Shown here: in pieces, positions 1-5,752 of the stretch | Numbering within the stretch: position 1 is the stretch's first letter | Layout of the letters: each line of letters starts with the position of its first letter | NCBI GenBank assembly: GCA_900542615.1 | Contig: UQOG01000112.1 | Location: 1-6,397 of the forward strand | Reading direction: 5' to 3' | Origin: an uncultured Eubacteriales bacterium | GTDB taxonomy: Bacteria > Bacillota > Clostridia > Christensenellales > CAG-138 | DNA length: 6,397 nucleotides | Position numbers and translations under genes: made by a program | Notes under the pieces: generated by a model | Told to the model about the DNA's origin: nothing | Database searches by the model: none | Seen by the model: the letters and a program-made list of their open reading frames with translations, nothing else

Positions 1-5
1 GGTTG

Positions 6-46
6 GTTTGGCGGCTGAGGGGCCGAAGGCCCCCCAGCCGCCAAAC
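6..46. repeat. GC-rich imperfect hairpin at the left edge
   Basis: Arms GTTTGGCGGCTG (6-17) and CAGCCGCCAAAC (35-46) are perfectly complementary. Inside them, GGGGCC (19-24) pairs with GGCCCC (28-33) around a GAA triloop, with one A/C mismatch between the two stems. No T-tract follows on either strand, so it is not a classic intrinsic terminator. It lies beyond the fba/DUF1292 terminator, and the rest of 1-95 holds no gene I can support. It may belong to an intergenic repeat or to the end of a feature outside the window. Confidence 0.6.
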
Positions 47-94
47 GCCGCCGCCCCCCCGCCGGCCAGGCGCCGAACCTGCCATTCTACCGCC

Positions 95-133
95 AACAAA
101 AAAATATTGCCGGGGAAATTTCCCCGGCAATAT
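95..133 (-). terminator. Intrinsic terminator of the fba-DUF1292 unit
   Basis: Positions 104-133 form a perfect 30-nt palindrome (arms ATATTGCCGGGGAAA and its complement). Read leftward, it is followed by a run of Ts (the complement of the A-run at 98-104) and then GTTGG. It begins 12 bases past the DUF1292 stop codon, which is the expected place for a rho-independent terminator of the leftward genes. Confidence 0.88.
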
Positions 134-144
134 CCGCCTATGGG

Positions 145-429
145 CTATTGTTCAAACTGGAATGCGTCGCTGTTCCGCTCCATGAACAGGCTGAATACCG
201 CGTCCAGAACGGCTTCATCCTCCACCCCCTGGAGCACATCCTCCTCCGCGTCGTCAGCGGAGGGCAGCAGCTCCAAGATCACCGCCTCCGGGGAATCGGA
301 ATCGTCATCCACCGGCAGCAGCACCGCGTATTCGCACCCTTCATAGGGCACCACGTCCAGCACCTCAAAGTCCACCTCGTTGCCCTCTTCATCCGTGAGG
401 GTCAAAACGTTTTCGTAGGCTTCTTCCAT
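145..429 (-). CDS. DUF1292 (YrzB-like) acidic protein
   Basis: A 94-residue protein that matches the DUF1292 family, small proteins of unknown function found mainly in Firmicutes. The family-like part is at the N-terminus: a TLTDEEGNEVDFEVLDVV strand region (about 10-27) followed by YAVLLPVDD (34-42). The composition is extreme: about 30 Asp/Glu against a single Arg and no Lys or His. No signal peptide or membrane segment is visible, so it is probably cytosolic. The start lies five bases after the fba stop with no convincing Shine-Dalgarno sequence, which suggests translational coupling to fba. In Bacillus the family member sits near yrrK and yrzL, so the link to aldolase here is atypical. 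The molecular role is unknown. Gene call sure, family assignment fairly sure. Confidence 0.85.
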   Translation of the reverse strand: MEEAYENVLTLTDEEGNEVDFEVLDVVPYEGCEYAVLLPVDDDSDSPEAVILELLPSADDAEEDVLQGVEDEAVLDAVFSLFMERNSDAFQFEQ

Positions 430-434
430 AACGA

Positions 435-1370
435 TTAGGCTTTGCCGTTGCAGCCCAGCACGTTGACGATCTTATGGGTCACCATATCCTTGATGGCCTG
501 GCGGGCAGGCTTTAGGTACTGCCGGGGGTCGAAATGATCGGGATGCTCGGCGAAGTACTTGCGGATGGTGCCGGTCATGGCCAGGCGCAGGTCGCTGTCG
601 ATGTTGATCTTGCATACGGCCATGGAAGCGGCCTTGCGGAGCATGTCCTCGGGCACGCCGATGGCATCGGGCATCTTGCCGCCGTAGGTATTGATCATCT
701 CCACGAATTCGGGAATAACGCTGGAGGCGCCGTGGAGCACGATGGGGAACCCGGGCAGGCGCTTTTCCACCTCTTCCAGGATATCGAAGCGGAGCTGGGG
801 CTTGGTGCCGGGCTTGAATTTATAAGCGCCGTGGCTGGTGCCGATGGCGATGGCCAGGGAGTCCACGCCGGTGCGGGAGACGAAATCCTGCACCTGGTCC
901 GGATCGGTATAGCTGCCCTCGCCGGCGGCTACCTTCACATCGTCCTCTACGCCTTCCAGGCGGCCCAACTCGCCTTCTACCACCACGCCATGGTCATGGG
1001 CGTATTCCACGACCTTCTTGGTCAGGGCCACGTTATCCTCATAGGCATGGTGGCTGCCGTCGATCATCACGGATGTAAACCCGCCGTCGATGCAGCTCTT
1101 GCACAGCTCAAAGGTATCGCCATGATCCAGATGCAGGCAGATGGGCAGGTCGGTCTCGATGATGGCCGCCTCCACCAGCTTGAGCAGGTAGGTATGGTTG
1201 GCGTATTTCCGGGCTCCACTGGAAACCTGGAGGATCAGGGGGGCGTTTTGCTCCTTGGCGGCCTCGGTAATGCCCTGGATGATCTCCATGTTGTTCACGT
1301 TGAAGGCGCCAATGGCATAGCCGCCTTCATAAGCCTTTTTGAACATTTCGGTGCTGGTTACAAATGGCAT
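435..1370 (-). CDS. fba: Class II fructose-bisphosphate aldolase
   Basis: A 311-residue Zn-dependent aldolase that cleaves fructose-1,6-bisphosphate to glyceraldehyde-3-phosphate and DHAP in cytosolic glycolysis, and runs in reverse in gluconeogenesis. The family landmarks appear in order: AFNVNNMEIIQGI (22-34), HLDHGD (80-85) with the catalytic Asp82 and Zn ligand His83, VEGELG (131-136), GTSHG (177-181) with His180, LHGASS (212-217) with His213, and the phosphate-binding KINIDSD (254-260). The length fits the short Gram-positive (FbaA-like) form. The start is supported by AAAGGAG nine bases upstream (1380-1386) and by a TATAAT promoter. The DUF1292 gene follows it in the same transcript. 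A tagatose-bisphosphate aldolase of the same fold cannot be fully excluded, but the sequence reads as the housekeeping aldolase. Confidence 0.95.
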   Translation of the reverse strand: MPFVTSTEMFKKAYEGGYAIGAFNVNNMEIIQGITEAAKEQNAPLILQVSSGARKYANHTYLLKLVEAAIIETDLPICLHLDHGDTFELCKSCIDGGFTSVMIDGSHHAYEDNVALTKKVVEYAHDHGVVVEGELGRLEGVEDDVKVAAGEGSYTDPDQVQDFVSRTGVDSLAIAIGTSHGAYKFKPGTKPQLRFDILEEVEKRLPGFPIVLHGASSVIPEFVEMINTYGGKMPDAIGVPEDMLRKAASMAVCKINIDSDLRLAMTGTIRKYFAEHPDHFDPRQYLKPARQAIKDMVTHKIVNVLGCNGKA

Positions 1371-1415
1371 GGTTTATATCTCCTTTGCAGCCGCCATATA
1401 GCGGCAAAATTAGTC

Positions 1416-1451
1416 TGTATTTATTATACCCCGTCTTCGGCGTATTTGGAT
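1416..1451 (-). promoter_or_regulatory. fba promoter, leftward
   Basis: The leftward strand has a perfect TATAAT (1428 down to 1423). The -35 region is weak (ATCCAA at 17-bp spacing, or TATCCA at 18). The predicted start is near 1416, giving a leader of roughly 45 bases. That leader contains a short stem (GCCGC 1390-1394 with GCGGC 1401-1405) ending just upstream of the ribosome binding site at 1380-1386. Confidence 0.65.
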
Positions 1452-1458
1452 ATAAGAA

Positions 1459-1487
1459 TTGTAGATACTATGGGAAAGGGGTATAAT
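1459..1487 (+). promoter_or_regulatory. Promoter of the glycosyltransferase operon
   Basis: TTGTAG (1459-1464), a 17-bp spacer, then a perfect TATAAT (1482-1487). The predicted start is near 1494, leaving a leader of about 100 bases. It is back to back with the fba promoter, with the two -35 regions only about 7 bp apart. The leader contains an imperfect 9-bp stem, 1514-1522 with 1534-1542, including one G-T pair. Confidence 0.65.
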
Positions 1488-1597
1488 GTGTACGTGGGTA
1501 TTTTCCCCAAATTTGCGAGGGAATGGCAATATGTCCCTTGCAGGCTTCTCTCCCGGGGCCCGGGCGCACCACCGGATATAGAAGGAGGCGTATCCCT

Positions 1598-2515
1598 ATG
1601 AAAAAGACCCTATCCCTGATCATCCCTGCCTTTAACGAGGAGGCGGTGCTGGCGGAATCCTTTGCCCAGATGGACGCCGCCATGGCCGCGCTGCCCTATG
1701 ATTACGAGATCATCTATGTGGACGACGGCAGCCGGGACGGCACCTGGCCCGCCCTTTACGCCCTGGCCCAGAGCCATCCCCAGGTGCGGGCCATGCGGCT
1801 CTCCCGCAACTTCGGCCACCAGCTGGCGGTCACCGCCGGCATGGACGCGGCCCGGGGGGACGCCCTCATTATCATCGATATCGATCTGCAGGACCCGCCT
1901 GCGGTCATCGGGGAACTGGTGGCCGCCTGGGAGCAGGGGGCGGATATCGCCTATGGGCAGCGGATCCGCCGGGAAGGGGAGACCATCTTCAAGCGGTTTA
2001 CCGCCTGGTGCTATTACCGGCTGCTCCACAGCATGAGCGCCTGTCCCATCCCCCTGGATACCGGGGATTTCCGTTTGCTCGACCGGATGGTTGCGGACGA
2101 CTTTTTGCGGATGCGGGAGCACGACCGGTTCCTTCGGGGCATGAGCGCCTGGATGGGCTACCATGCCGTACCCGTCCCCTATGTGCGCCATGAGCGCAAG
2201 GCGGGCAGCTCCAAGTATTCCTTCAAAAAGATGCTCAAGCTGGCCATGGCGGGTATCCTGGGCTTTTCCGGGCGGCCTTTGACCATGATCGGCTATCTGG
2301 GCTTGCTGGTGGGCGCAGCGGCCGTATTGGGCCTGATCGCCGCCGGCATCTGGGGGGGCGCCGCCTGGTTGAAGGCCGTGTGCATCCTGGCTATCCTGCA
2401 GGCCGCCGTCATGGTGGCCCAGGGCATCCAGGGGGCCTACCTGAACCGGATCTACGATGAGGTGCGGGGCCGCCCGCTTTACATCGTTCGGGAGGATACC
2501 CGTCAGGAACCCTAG
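1598..2515 (+). CDS. GT2 polyprenyl-phosphate-type glycosyltransferase, membrane anchored
   Basis: A 305-residue family 2 glycosyltransferase resembling GtrB/DPM-like enzymes, which move a sugar from a nucleotide donor to a polyprenyl phosphate at the inner membrane face. The catalytic GT-A domain is N-terminal: SLIIPAFNEE (6-15), VDDGSRDGT (41-49), LSRNFGHQLA (68-77), a metal-binding DIDLQDPP (94-101), GDFRLLDR (156-163) and RKAGSSKY (200-207). Two hydrophobic helices follow (about 231-252 and 258-279), then the family-typical YLNRIYDEVRGRPLYIV tail (281-297). The ATG at 1598 is chosen because AAGGAGG (1582-1588) lies at proper spacing and SLIIPAFNEE then falls at the N-terminus. The reading frame stays open 25 codons upstream, but that stretch has no homology-like content. 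First gene of the operon with the aminopeptidase and kinase. The sugar and acceptor cannot be read from the sequence. Confidence 0.92.
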   Translation: MKKTLSLIIPAFNEEAVLAESFAQMDAAMAALPYDYEIIYVDDGSRDGTWPALYALAQSHPQVRAMRLSRNFGHQLAVTAGMDAARGDALIIIDIDLQDPPAVIGELVAAWEQGADIAYGQRIRREGETIFKRFTAWCYYRLLHSMSACPIPLDTGDFRLLDRMVADDFLRMREHDRFLRGMSAWMGYHAVPVPYVRHERKAGSSKYSFKKMLKLAMAGILGFSGRPLTMIGYLGLLVGAAAVLGLIAAGIWGGAAWLKAVCILAILQAAVMVAQGIQGAYLNRIYDEVRGRPLYIVREDTRQEP

Positions 2516-2559
2516 GGATCCTATTTCCCATCATACCGTAAGGAGGATATTCTATTACC

Positions 2560-3675
2560 ATGACCGACCCTCGTATTCAACAGCTGGCCCATAACCTAAT
2601 CACCTTTTCCTGCCACATCCAGCCGGGAGAAAAGGTGCTCATCGAAGGCATTGGCGAAGTGGAGGAATTGGTGCGCGCCCTGGTGCGGGAAGCGTATGCC
2701 GCCGGCGGCGTGCCCTTTGTGTGGCTCAACCGGCCGGATGTGACCCGGGAGCTTACCCTGGGCGCCACGGAAGAACAGCTCAAGCTTCGCGCCCAGATCG
2801 ACGGCGCCCTCATGGAGCAGATGCAGGCCTATATCGGCGTGCGGGGCGGGGCAAACAGCAGCGAAATGGCGGACGTGCCTCCGGAAAAGCTGGCCATGGC
2901 AGCCCGCTTCTACAACGAACCCGTCCATAGCAAGATCCGGGTGCCAAAGACCAAGTGGGTGGTGCTCCGCTATCCCACCCCCGGCATGGCCCAGCAGGCC
3001 AATATGAGCACCGCTGCCTTTGAGGACTATTATTTCCGGGTATGCAACCTGGATTATTCCAAGATGGACAAGGCCATGGACGCCTTGAAGGCGCTCATGG
3101 AGCGCACGGATCAGGTCCATATCGTCGGCCCGGGCACGGATCTGCGCTTCTCCATCAAGGGGATCCCCGCCATCAAGTGCGCGGGGCATATGAACATCCC
3201 CGATGGGGAGATCTACACCGCGCCGGTGCAGGGCAGCATTGAGGGAACCATCCGGTACAACACCCCTTCCGTGTTGGAGGGCTTCACCTATGAAAACATC
3301 GCCCTTACCTTCCGGGAAGGCAAAATTGTGGAGGCCACCTGCAACGACACCCAGCGGATCAACCAGGTGTTCGACCGGGATGCCGGGGCCCGGTATGTGG
3401 GGGAATTTGCCATTGGGGTGAACCCGTACATCACCTTCCCCATGAAGGATACCCTTTTTGACGAGAAGATCGCCGGCAGCTTCCACTTCACCCCCGGCTC
3501 CTGCTACGACGAATGCAGCAACGGCAACAAATCCTCCATCCACTGGGATCTTGTCTGCATCCAGACCCCGGAAATGGGCGGTGGTGAAATGTATTTCGAC
3601 GGGGTGCTGGTCCGCAAGGACGGCCGCTTCGTGCTGCCCAGCCTCAGTGCCCTCAACCCGGAGAACCTGGTATAA
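2560..3675 (+). CDS. M29-like metallo-aminopeptidase
   Basis: A 371-residue cytosolic peptidase of the M29 (thermophilic aminopeptidase, AmpS/AmpT-like) family, expected to release N-terminal residues from peptides with two divalent metals. Candidate ligands follow the family order: Glu217 in NIPDGEIYTAP (212-222), Glu282 in YVGEFAIGVNP (279-289), His309 in GSFHF (306-310), and His328 and Asp330 in SIHWDLV (326-332). Tyr316 sits seven residues after His309, the position of the family's catalytic Tyr. The protein is shorter than the roughly 400-410 residues of well-studied members. All expected metal-site positions are still present, so it looks like a shorter subfamily rather than a truncation. 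AAGGAGG (2540-2546) sets the start. The gene begins 44 bases after the glycosyltransferase stop, and its TAA overlaps the kinase ATG by one base. Substrate preference is unknown. Confidence 0.9.
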   Translation: MTDPRIQQLAHNLITFSCHIQPGEKVLIEGIGEVEELVRALVREAYAAGGVPFVWLNRPDVTRELTLGATEEQLKLRAQIDGALMEQMQAYIGVRGGANSSEMADVPPEKLAMAARFYNEPVHSKIRVPKTKWVVLRYPTPGMAQQANMSTAAFEDYYFRVCNLDYSKMDKAMDALKALMERTDQVHIVGPGTDLRFSIKGIPAIKCAGHMNIPDGEIYTAPVQGSIEGTIRYNTPSVLEGFTYENIALTFREGKIVEATCNDTQRINQVFDRDAGARYVGEFAIGVNPYITFPMKDTLFDEKIAGSFHFTPGSCYDECSNGNKSSIHWDLVCIQTPEMGGGEMYFDGVLVRKDGRFVLPSLSALNPENLV

Positions 3676-4241
3676 TGGAGGCAGGCAACGACGTATTCGC
3701 CCGGATCGACGGGCTGCTGAAAAGCAGGGGCCGGGTGGTGATCGCCATCGACGGCCAAAGCGGCGCCGGCAAAACCACCCTGGCGGGCCTGCTGGCGGAT
3801 CGGTATGGGGCGCGGGTGCTCCATGGGGATGACTATTTCCCCCGTCCCGGCCATCGCCACGACCCCGGCCAATTGGCCGGGGTCAACCTGGACGTGGCCC
3901 GCTTTCTTCAGGAAATCATCCGGCCCCTGGAGGAGGACCGGGATATTTATACCCGCCCCTTCGACTGCAAAACCGACCGGCTCCTGCCCCCCCGGCATCT
4001 TCCCTTTACGCCGGTGTCCATCCTGGAGGGCAGCTATTGCCTGCACCCCAGCTTTGGGCCCTATTATGACCTGGCCGTCTTTTTGCAGGTAGACCCCGCC
4101 GTTCAGCGGGCCAGGCTTCAGGCCCGCTATGACGCCCCCAGGCTCCAGCGGGCTACCGAGGAATGGATTCCCATGGAGAACGCCTACTTTTCCAGCCTGA
4201 ATATTCCGGAAAAGTGCGACTTTATCCTTACCATGGCATAA
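3675..4241 (+). CDS. Uridine-kinase-like P-loop kinase
   Basis: A 188-residue soluble P-loop protein resembling the uridine kinase/phosphoribulokinase group of NTP-dependent small-molecule kinases. It has Walker A GQSGAGKTT (27-35) after a hydrophobic strand VVIAID, then HGDDYF (50-55) where uridine kinases carry the catalytic Asp. After that come RPFDCKTD (94-101), a Walker B-like strand SILEGSYCLHP (115-125), and DLAVFLQVDPAVQRARLQAR (132-151), which contains the lid arginines. It is somewhat shorter than a typical uridine kinase (about 205-210) and ends soon after the lid region, so the true substrate may not be uridine. Its ATG overlaps the peptidase TAA (TAATG), indicating translational coupling. 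A weak GGAG lies 11 bases upstream. No terminator is evident after it. Confidence 0.85.
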   Translation: MEAGNDVFARIDGLLKSRGRVVIAIDGQSGAGKTTLAGLLADRYGARVLHGDDYFPRPGHRHDPGQLAGVNLDVARFLQEIIRPLEEDRDIYTRPFDCKTDRLLPPRHLPFTPVSILEGSYCLHPSFGPYYDLAVFLQVDPAVQRARLQARYDAPRLQRATEEWIPMENAYFSSLNIPEKCDFILTMA

Positions 4242-4296
4242 TCTGTGGTTATGGGAAACGGGAATTGCAACAGAATATGAAATTTTCAACTAAACG

Positions 4297-4323
4297 TATT
4301 GCATCTTGGCCAAAAATGCAATA
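4297..4323. promoter_or_regulatory. Candidate operator: nested inverted repeat in the GAPDH promoter
   Basis: TATTGCAT (4297-4304) and ATGCAATA (4316-4323) form a perfect 8-bp inverted repeat with an 11-bp spacer. Within the spacer lies a second perfect palindrome, TTGGCCAA (4306-4313). The arrangement covers the proposed -35 box and spacer and touches the -10, as expected for a repressor site. The matching regulator is unknown. Confidence 0.5.
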
Positions 4324-4327
4324 TTAT
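4299..4327 (+). promoter_or_regulatory. Likely GAPDH promoter
   Basis: TTGCAT (4299-4304), a 17-bp spacer, then TATTAT (4322-4327, one mismatch to TATAAT). The surrounding 175 bp is far more A/T-rich than the genes on either side. The predicted leader is about 80 bases. A weaker alternative is TTGGTT (4334-4339) with TGTTAT (4357-4362). Confidence 0.5.
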
Positions 4328-4401
4328 ATCCATTGGTTAAGGATGTGTCAATGGGCTGTTATGGCCTAAAATATATTCAGTTTTCAAGAAAAGTTAGAAA
4401 C

Positions 4402-4416
4402 GGAGGATCATGTAAC
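4402..4416 (+). promoter_or_regulatory. GAPDH ribosome binding site with an embedded start-stop (ATGTAA)
   Basis: GGAGG (4402-4406) lies 10 bases before the GAPDH ATG at 4417. Between them sits ATG TAA (4410-4415), a start codon directly followed by a stop, only three bases from the GGAGG. The GAPDH start is not in doubt because AVKVGINGFGRIGR follows it. Confidence 0.6.
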
Positions 4417-5430
4417 ATGGCAGTTAAAGTAGGTATCAACGGTTTTGGTCGTATCGGTCGTTTGGCTTTTCGGGCCAGCGTCAACAACCCCAACATCGAG
4501 GTCGTAGGCATCAACGATCCTTTTATCGATCCCGACTATATGGTATACATGCTCAAGTATGATACCGTACATGGCCGCTTTGAAGGCACTGCGGAGGCCA
4601 AGGACGGCAAGCTGGTGGTCAATGGCAAGCCCATCACCATCTATGCCCAGATGAACGCCTGCGATATCCCCTGGAGCGAGTGCGGCGCCGAGTATATCAT
4701 CGAGTCCACCGGCATCAATACCACCGTGGAAAAGGCCAGCGCCCATTTCAAGGGCGGCGCCAAGAAGGTGGTCATCTCCGCTCCCAGCTCCGACGCCCCC
4801 ATGTTCGTGATGGGCGTCAACCAGGACAAGTACACCAAGGATATGACCGTGGTGTCCAACGCTTCCTGCACCACCAACTGCCTTGCGCCCCTTGCCAAGG
4901 TCATCCATGACAACTTCGGCATCGTCGAGGGCCTCATGACCACCGTACACGCCACCACCGCCACCCAGAAGACCGTGGACGGCCCCTCCAAGAAGGATTG
5001 GCGCGGCGGCCGCGGCGCGGCGTTCAACATCATCCCCAGCTCCACCGGCGCTGCCAAGGCTGTGGGCAAGGTCATCCCCGAGCTCAACGGCAAGCTCACC
5101 GGCATGGCGTTCCGGGTACCCACTGCGGACGTTTCCGTTGTGGACCTGACCTGCCGGCTGGAGAAGCCCGCCACCTATGCGGAGATCAAGGCCGCCATGA
5201 AGGCCGCCAGCGAGAGCGAGCAGTTCAAGGGCATCATCGAGTACACCGAGGATAAGGTGGTCTCCTCCGACTTCATCACCGATCCTCACACCTCCATCTT
5301 CGACGCCGACGCCGGCATCAGCCTCAACGATCATTTCGTCAAGCTGGTCGCCTGGTATGACAACGAGTGGGGTTATTCCAACAAGATCCTGGATCTGGTC
5401 AGCCATATGGCCAAGGTGGACGCGGAGTAA
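4417..5430 (+). CDS. gap: NAD-dependent glyceraldehyde-3-phosphate dehydrogenase
   Basis: A 337-residue, full-length type I GAPDH. It oxidatively phosphorylates glyceraldehyde-3-phosphate to 1,3-bisphosphoglycerate with NAD in cytosolic glycolysis. Landmarks are the Rossmann motif GINGFGRIGR (6-15), Asp34 in NDPFI favouring NAD over NADP, the catalytic Cys151 in SNASCTTNCLAP (147-158), His178 in TTVHATTATQ (175-184), WRGGRGAAFNIIPSSTGAA (195-213), and the C-terminal WYDNEWGYSNK (313-323). The NDPFID and KAVGKVIPELNGKLTGMAFRVPT features resemble the eukaryote/enterobacterial GapA-type lineage, which also occurs in Clostridia. The ATG at 4417 is chosen because GGAGG precedes it and the Rossmann strand begins at once. 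The frame stays open 37 codons upstream, across the promoter, which is spurious. It has its own promoter and is followed by terminators and an inserted repeat element. Confidence 0.97.
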   Translation: MAVKVGINGFGRIGRLAFRASVNNPNIEVVGINDPFIDPDYMVYMLKYDTVHGRFEGTAEAKDGKLVVNGKPITIYAQMNACDIPWSECGAEYIIESTGINTTVEKASAHFKGGAKKVVISAPSSDAPMFVMGVNQDKYTKDMTVVSNASCTTNCLAPLAKVIHDNFGIVEGLMTTVHATTATQKTVDGPSKKDWRGGRGAAFNIIPSSTGAAKAVGKVIPELNGKLTGMAFRVPTADVSVVDLTCRLEKPATYAEIKAAMKAASESEQFKGIIEYTEDKVVSSDFITDPHTSIFDADAGISLNDHFVKLVAWYDNEWGYSNKILDLVSHMAKVDAE

Positions 5431-5455
5431 GCTTCCTCCTTCCATCCAGCAAAAC

Positions 5456-5481
5456 AGGGCGGAGCCGATCGGCTCCGCCCT
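5456..5481. repeat. Left 26-bp copy of the duplicated terminator palindrome
   Basis: Arms GGGCGGAGCC (5457-5466) and GGCTCCGCCC (5471-5480) enclose GATC, making a perfect 24-bp palindrome with an A and a T at its ends. It is identical over 26 bp to 5681-5706 and no further, because the flanking bases differ. AAAAC precedes it, but the usual T-tract on its right is missing and is found only after the right copy. It is read here as one half of a target duplication around the inserted element. Confidence 0.85.
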
Positions 5482-5680
5482 CAGGCTGTCGAAAAAGTGG
5501 CTTGCGCCACTTTTTCGAGGTTTTCATAGCTCCCTTGCGCCTACGGCGCGGCCAGGGAGCTATGCAGGGAAACCCTTGCTACGCAAGGCTTTTTGCGGAT
5601 TTGCCGTACATGCCGCCAAATCCGATTAAAGCCTAAAAGGGCCGCGATCTTCCATTCGCCAGAGGTTTTTCGACAAGCTG
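5482..5680. mobile_element. 199-bp MITE-like palindromic element between terminator halves
   Basis: The ends are CAGGCTGTCGAAAAA (5482-5496) and TTTTTCGACAAGCTG (5666-5680), inverted repeats matching at 13 of 15 positions. The interior is almost entirely hairpins: 5490-5517 (12-bp stem, TTGC loop), 5525-5564 (11-bp stem, inner GCGCC-TAC-GGCGC), 5574-5588 (CCTTGC-TAC-GCAAGG, followed by TTTTT) and 5596-5624 (CGGATTTG with CAAATCCG). CTTGCGCC recurs at 5501-5508 and 5534-5541. No reading frame resembles a transposase, so any mobility would need an enzyme supplied elsewhere. Together with the flanking palindromes, the inverted repeats extend to 42 bp (5455-5496 and 5666-5707) with two mismatches. 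Alternatives are a structured RNA or a REP-like intergenic repeat that is not a transposon. The element occupies most of the 322-bp gene-free gap. Confidence 0.7.
5490..5517. terminator. Bidirectional terminator-like hairpin inside the element
   Basis: CGAAAAAGTGGC (5490-5501) pairs perfectly with GCCACTTTTTCG (5506-5517) around TTGC. The GC-rich stem with flanking A5 and T5 runs gives terminator shape on both strands. It could now end GAPDH transcripts 60-85 bases past the stop, and also stop transcripts leaving the leftward membrane gene. Confidence 0.6.
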
Positions 5681-5715
5681 AGGGCGGAGCCGATCGGCTC
5701 CGCCCTGTTATTTTT
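5681..5715 (+). terminator. Right palindrome copy with T-tract, probable original GAPDH terminator
   Basis: The 24-bp perfect palindrome at 5682-5705 (arms GGGCGGAGCC and GGCTCCGCCC around GATC) is followed by TGTTATTTTT (5706-5715). Joining the sequence left of the left copy (AAAAC) to the sequence right of this copy rebuilds one normal A-tract/stem/T-tract terminator placed about 20 bases after GAPDH. The intervening element would therefore be an insertion. Confidence 0.75.
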
Positions 5716-5752
5716 GCAGCCTTGCCCGCCGGGCCCCAGGGCGAATGCGGCC

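Noticed and set aside
6..46. Left-edge hairpin as a third copy of the repeat family
   Set aside because: No CAG..TGTCGAAAAA end is present nearby, and the shared TTTGGCGGC stretch with the element interior is too short to be convincing.
534..1601. 355-codon rightward frame opposite fba
   Set aside because: It is the antisense shadow of a clear aldolase gene, rich in Gly/Ala/His/Val, with no family signature.
2596..3543. 315-codon leftward frame opposite the aminopeptidase
   Set aside because: Antisense shadow of a well-supported M29 gene; no ribosome binding site or recognisable domain.
4306..4416. 37-residue N-terminal extension of GAPDH
   Set aside because: It would translate the promoter and ribosome binding site; the Rossmann fold begins at 4417.
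4408..5445. 345-codon leftward frame opposite GAPDH
   Set aside because: Antisense shadow of GAPDH; long only because of GC-rich codon structure.
5357..5636. Two rightward frames of about 90 codons spanning the GAPDH end and the repeat element
   Set aside because: They start inside GAPDH out of frame and translate palindromes; they reflect the repeat, not protein.
5482..5680. CRISPR array or riboswitch in the hairpin-rich gap
   Set aside because: There are no regularly spaced direct repeats, and the region lies downstream of GAPDH between convergent genes, not in a leader.
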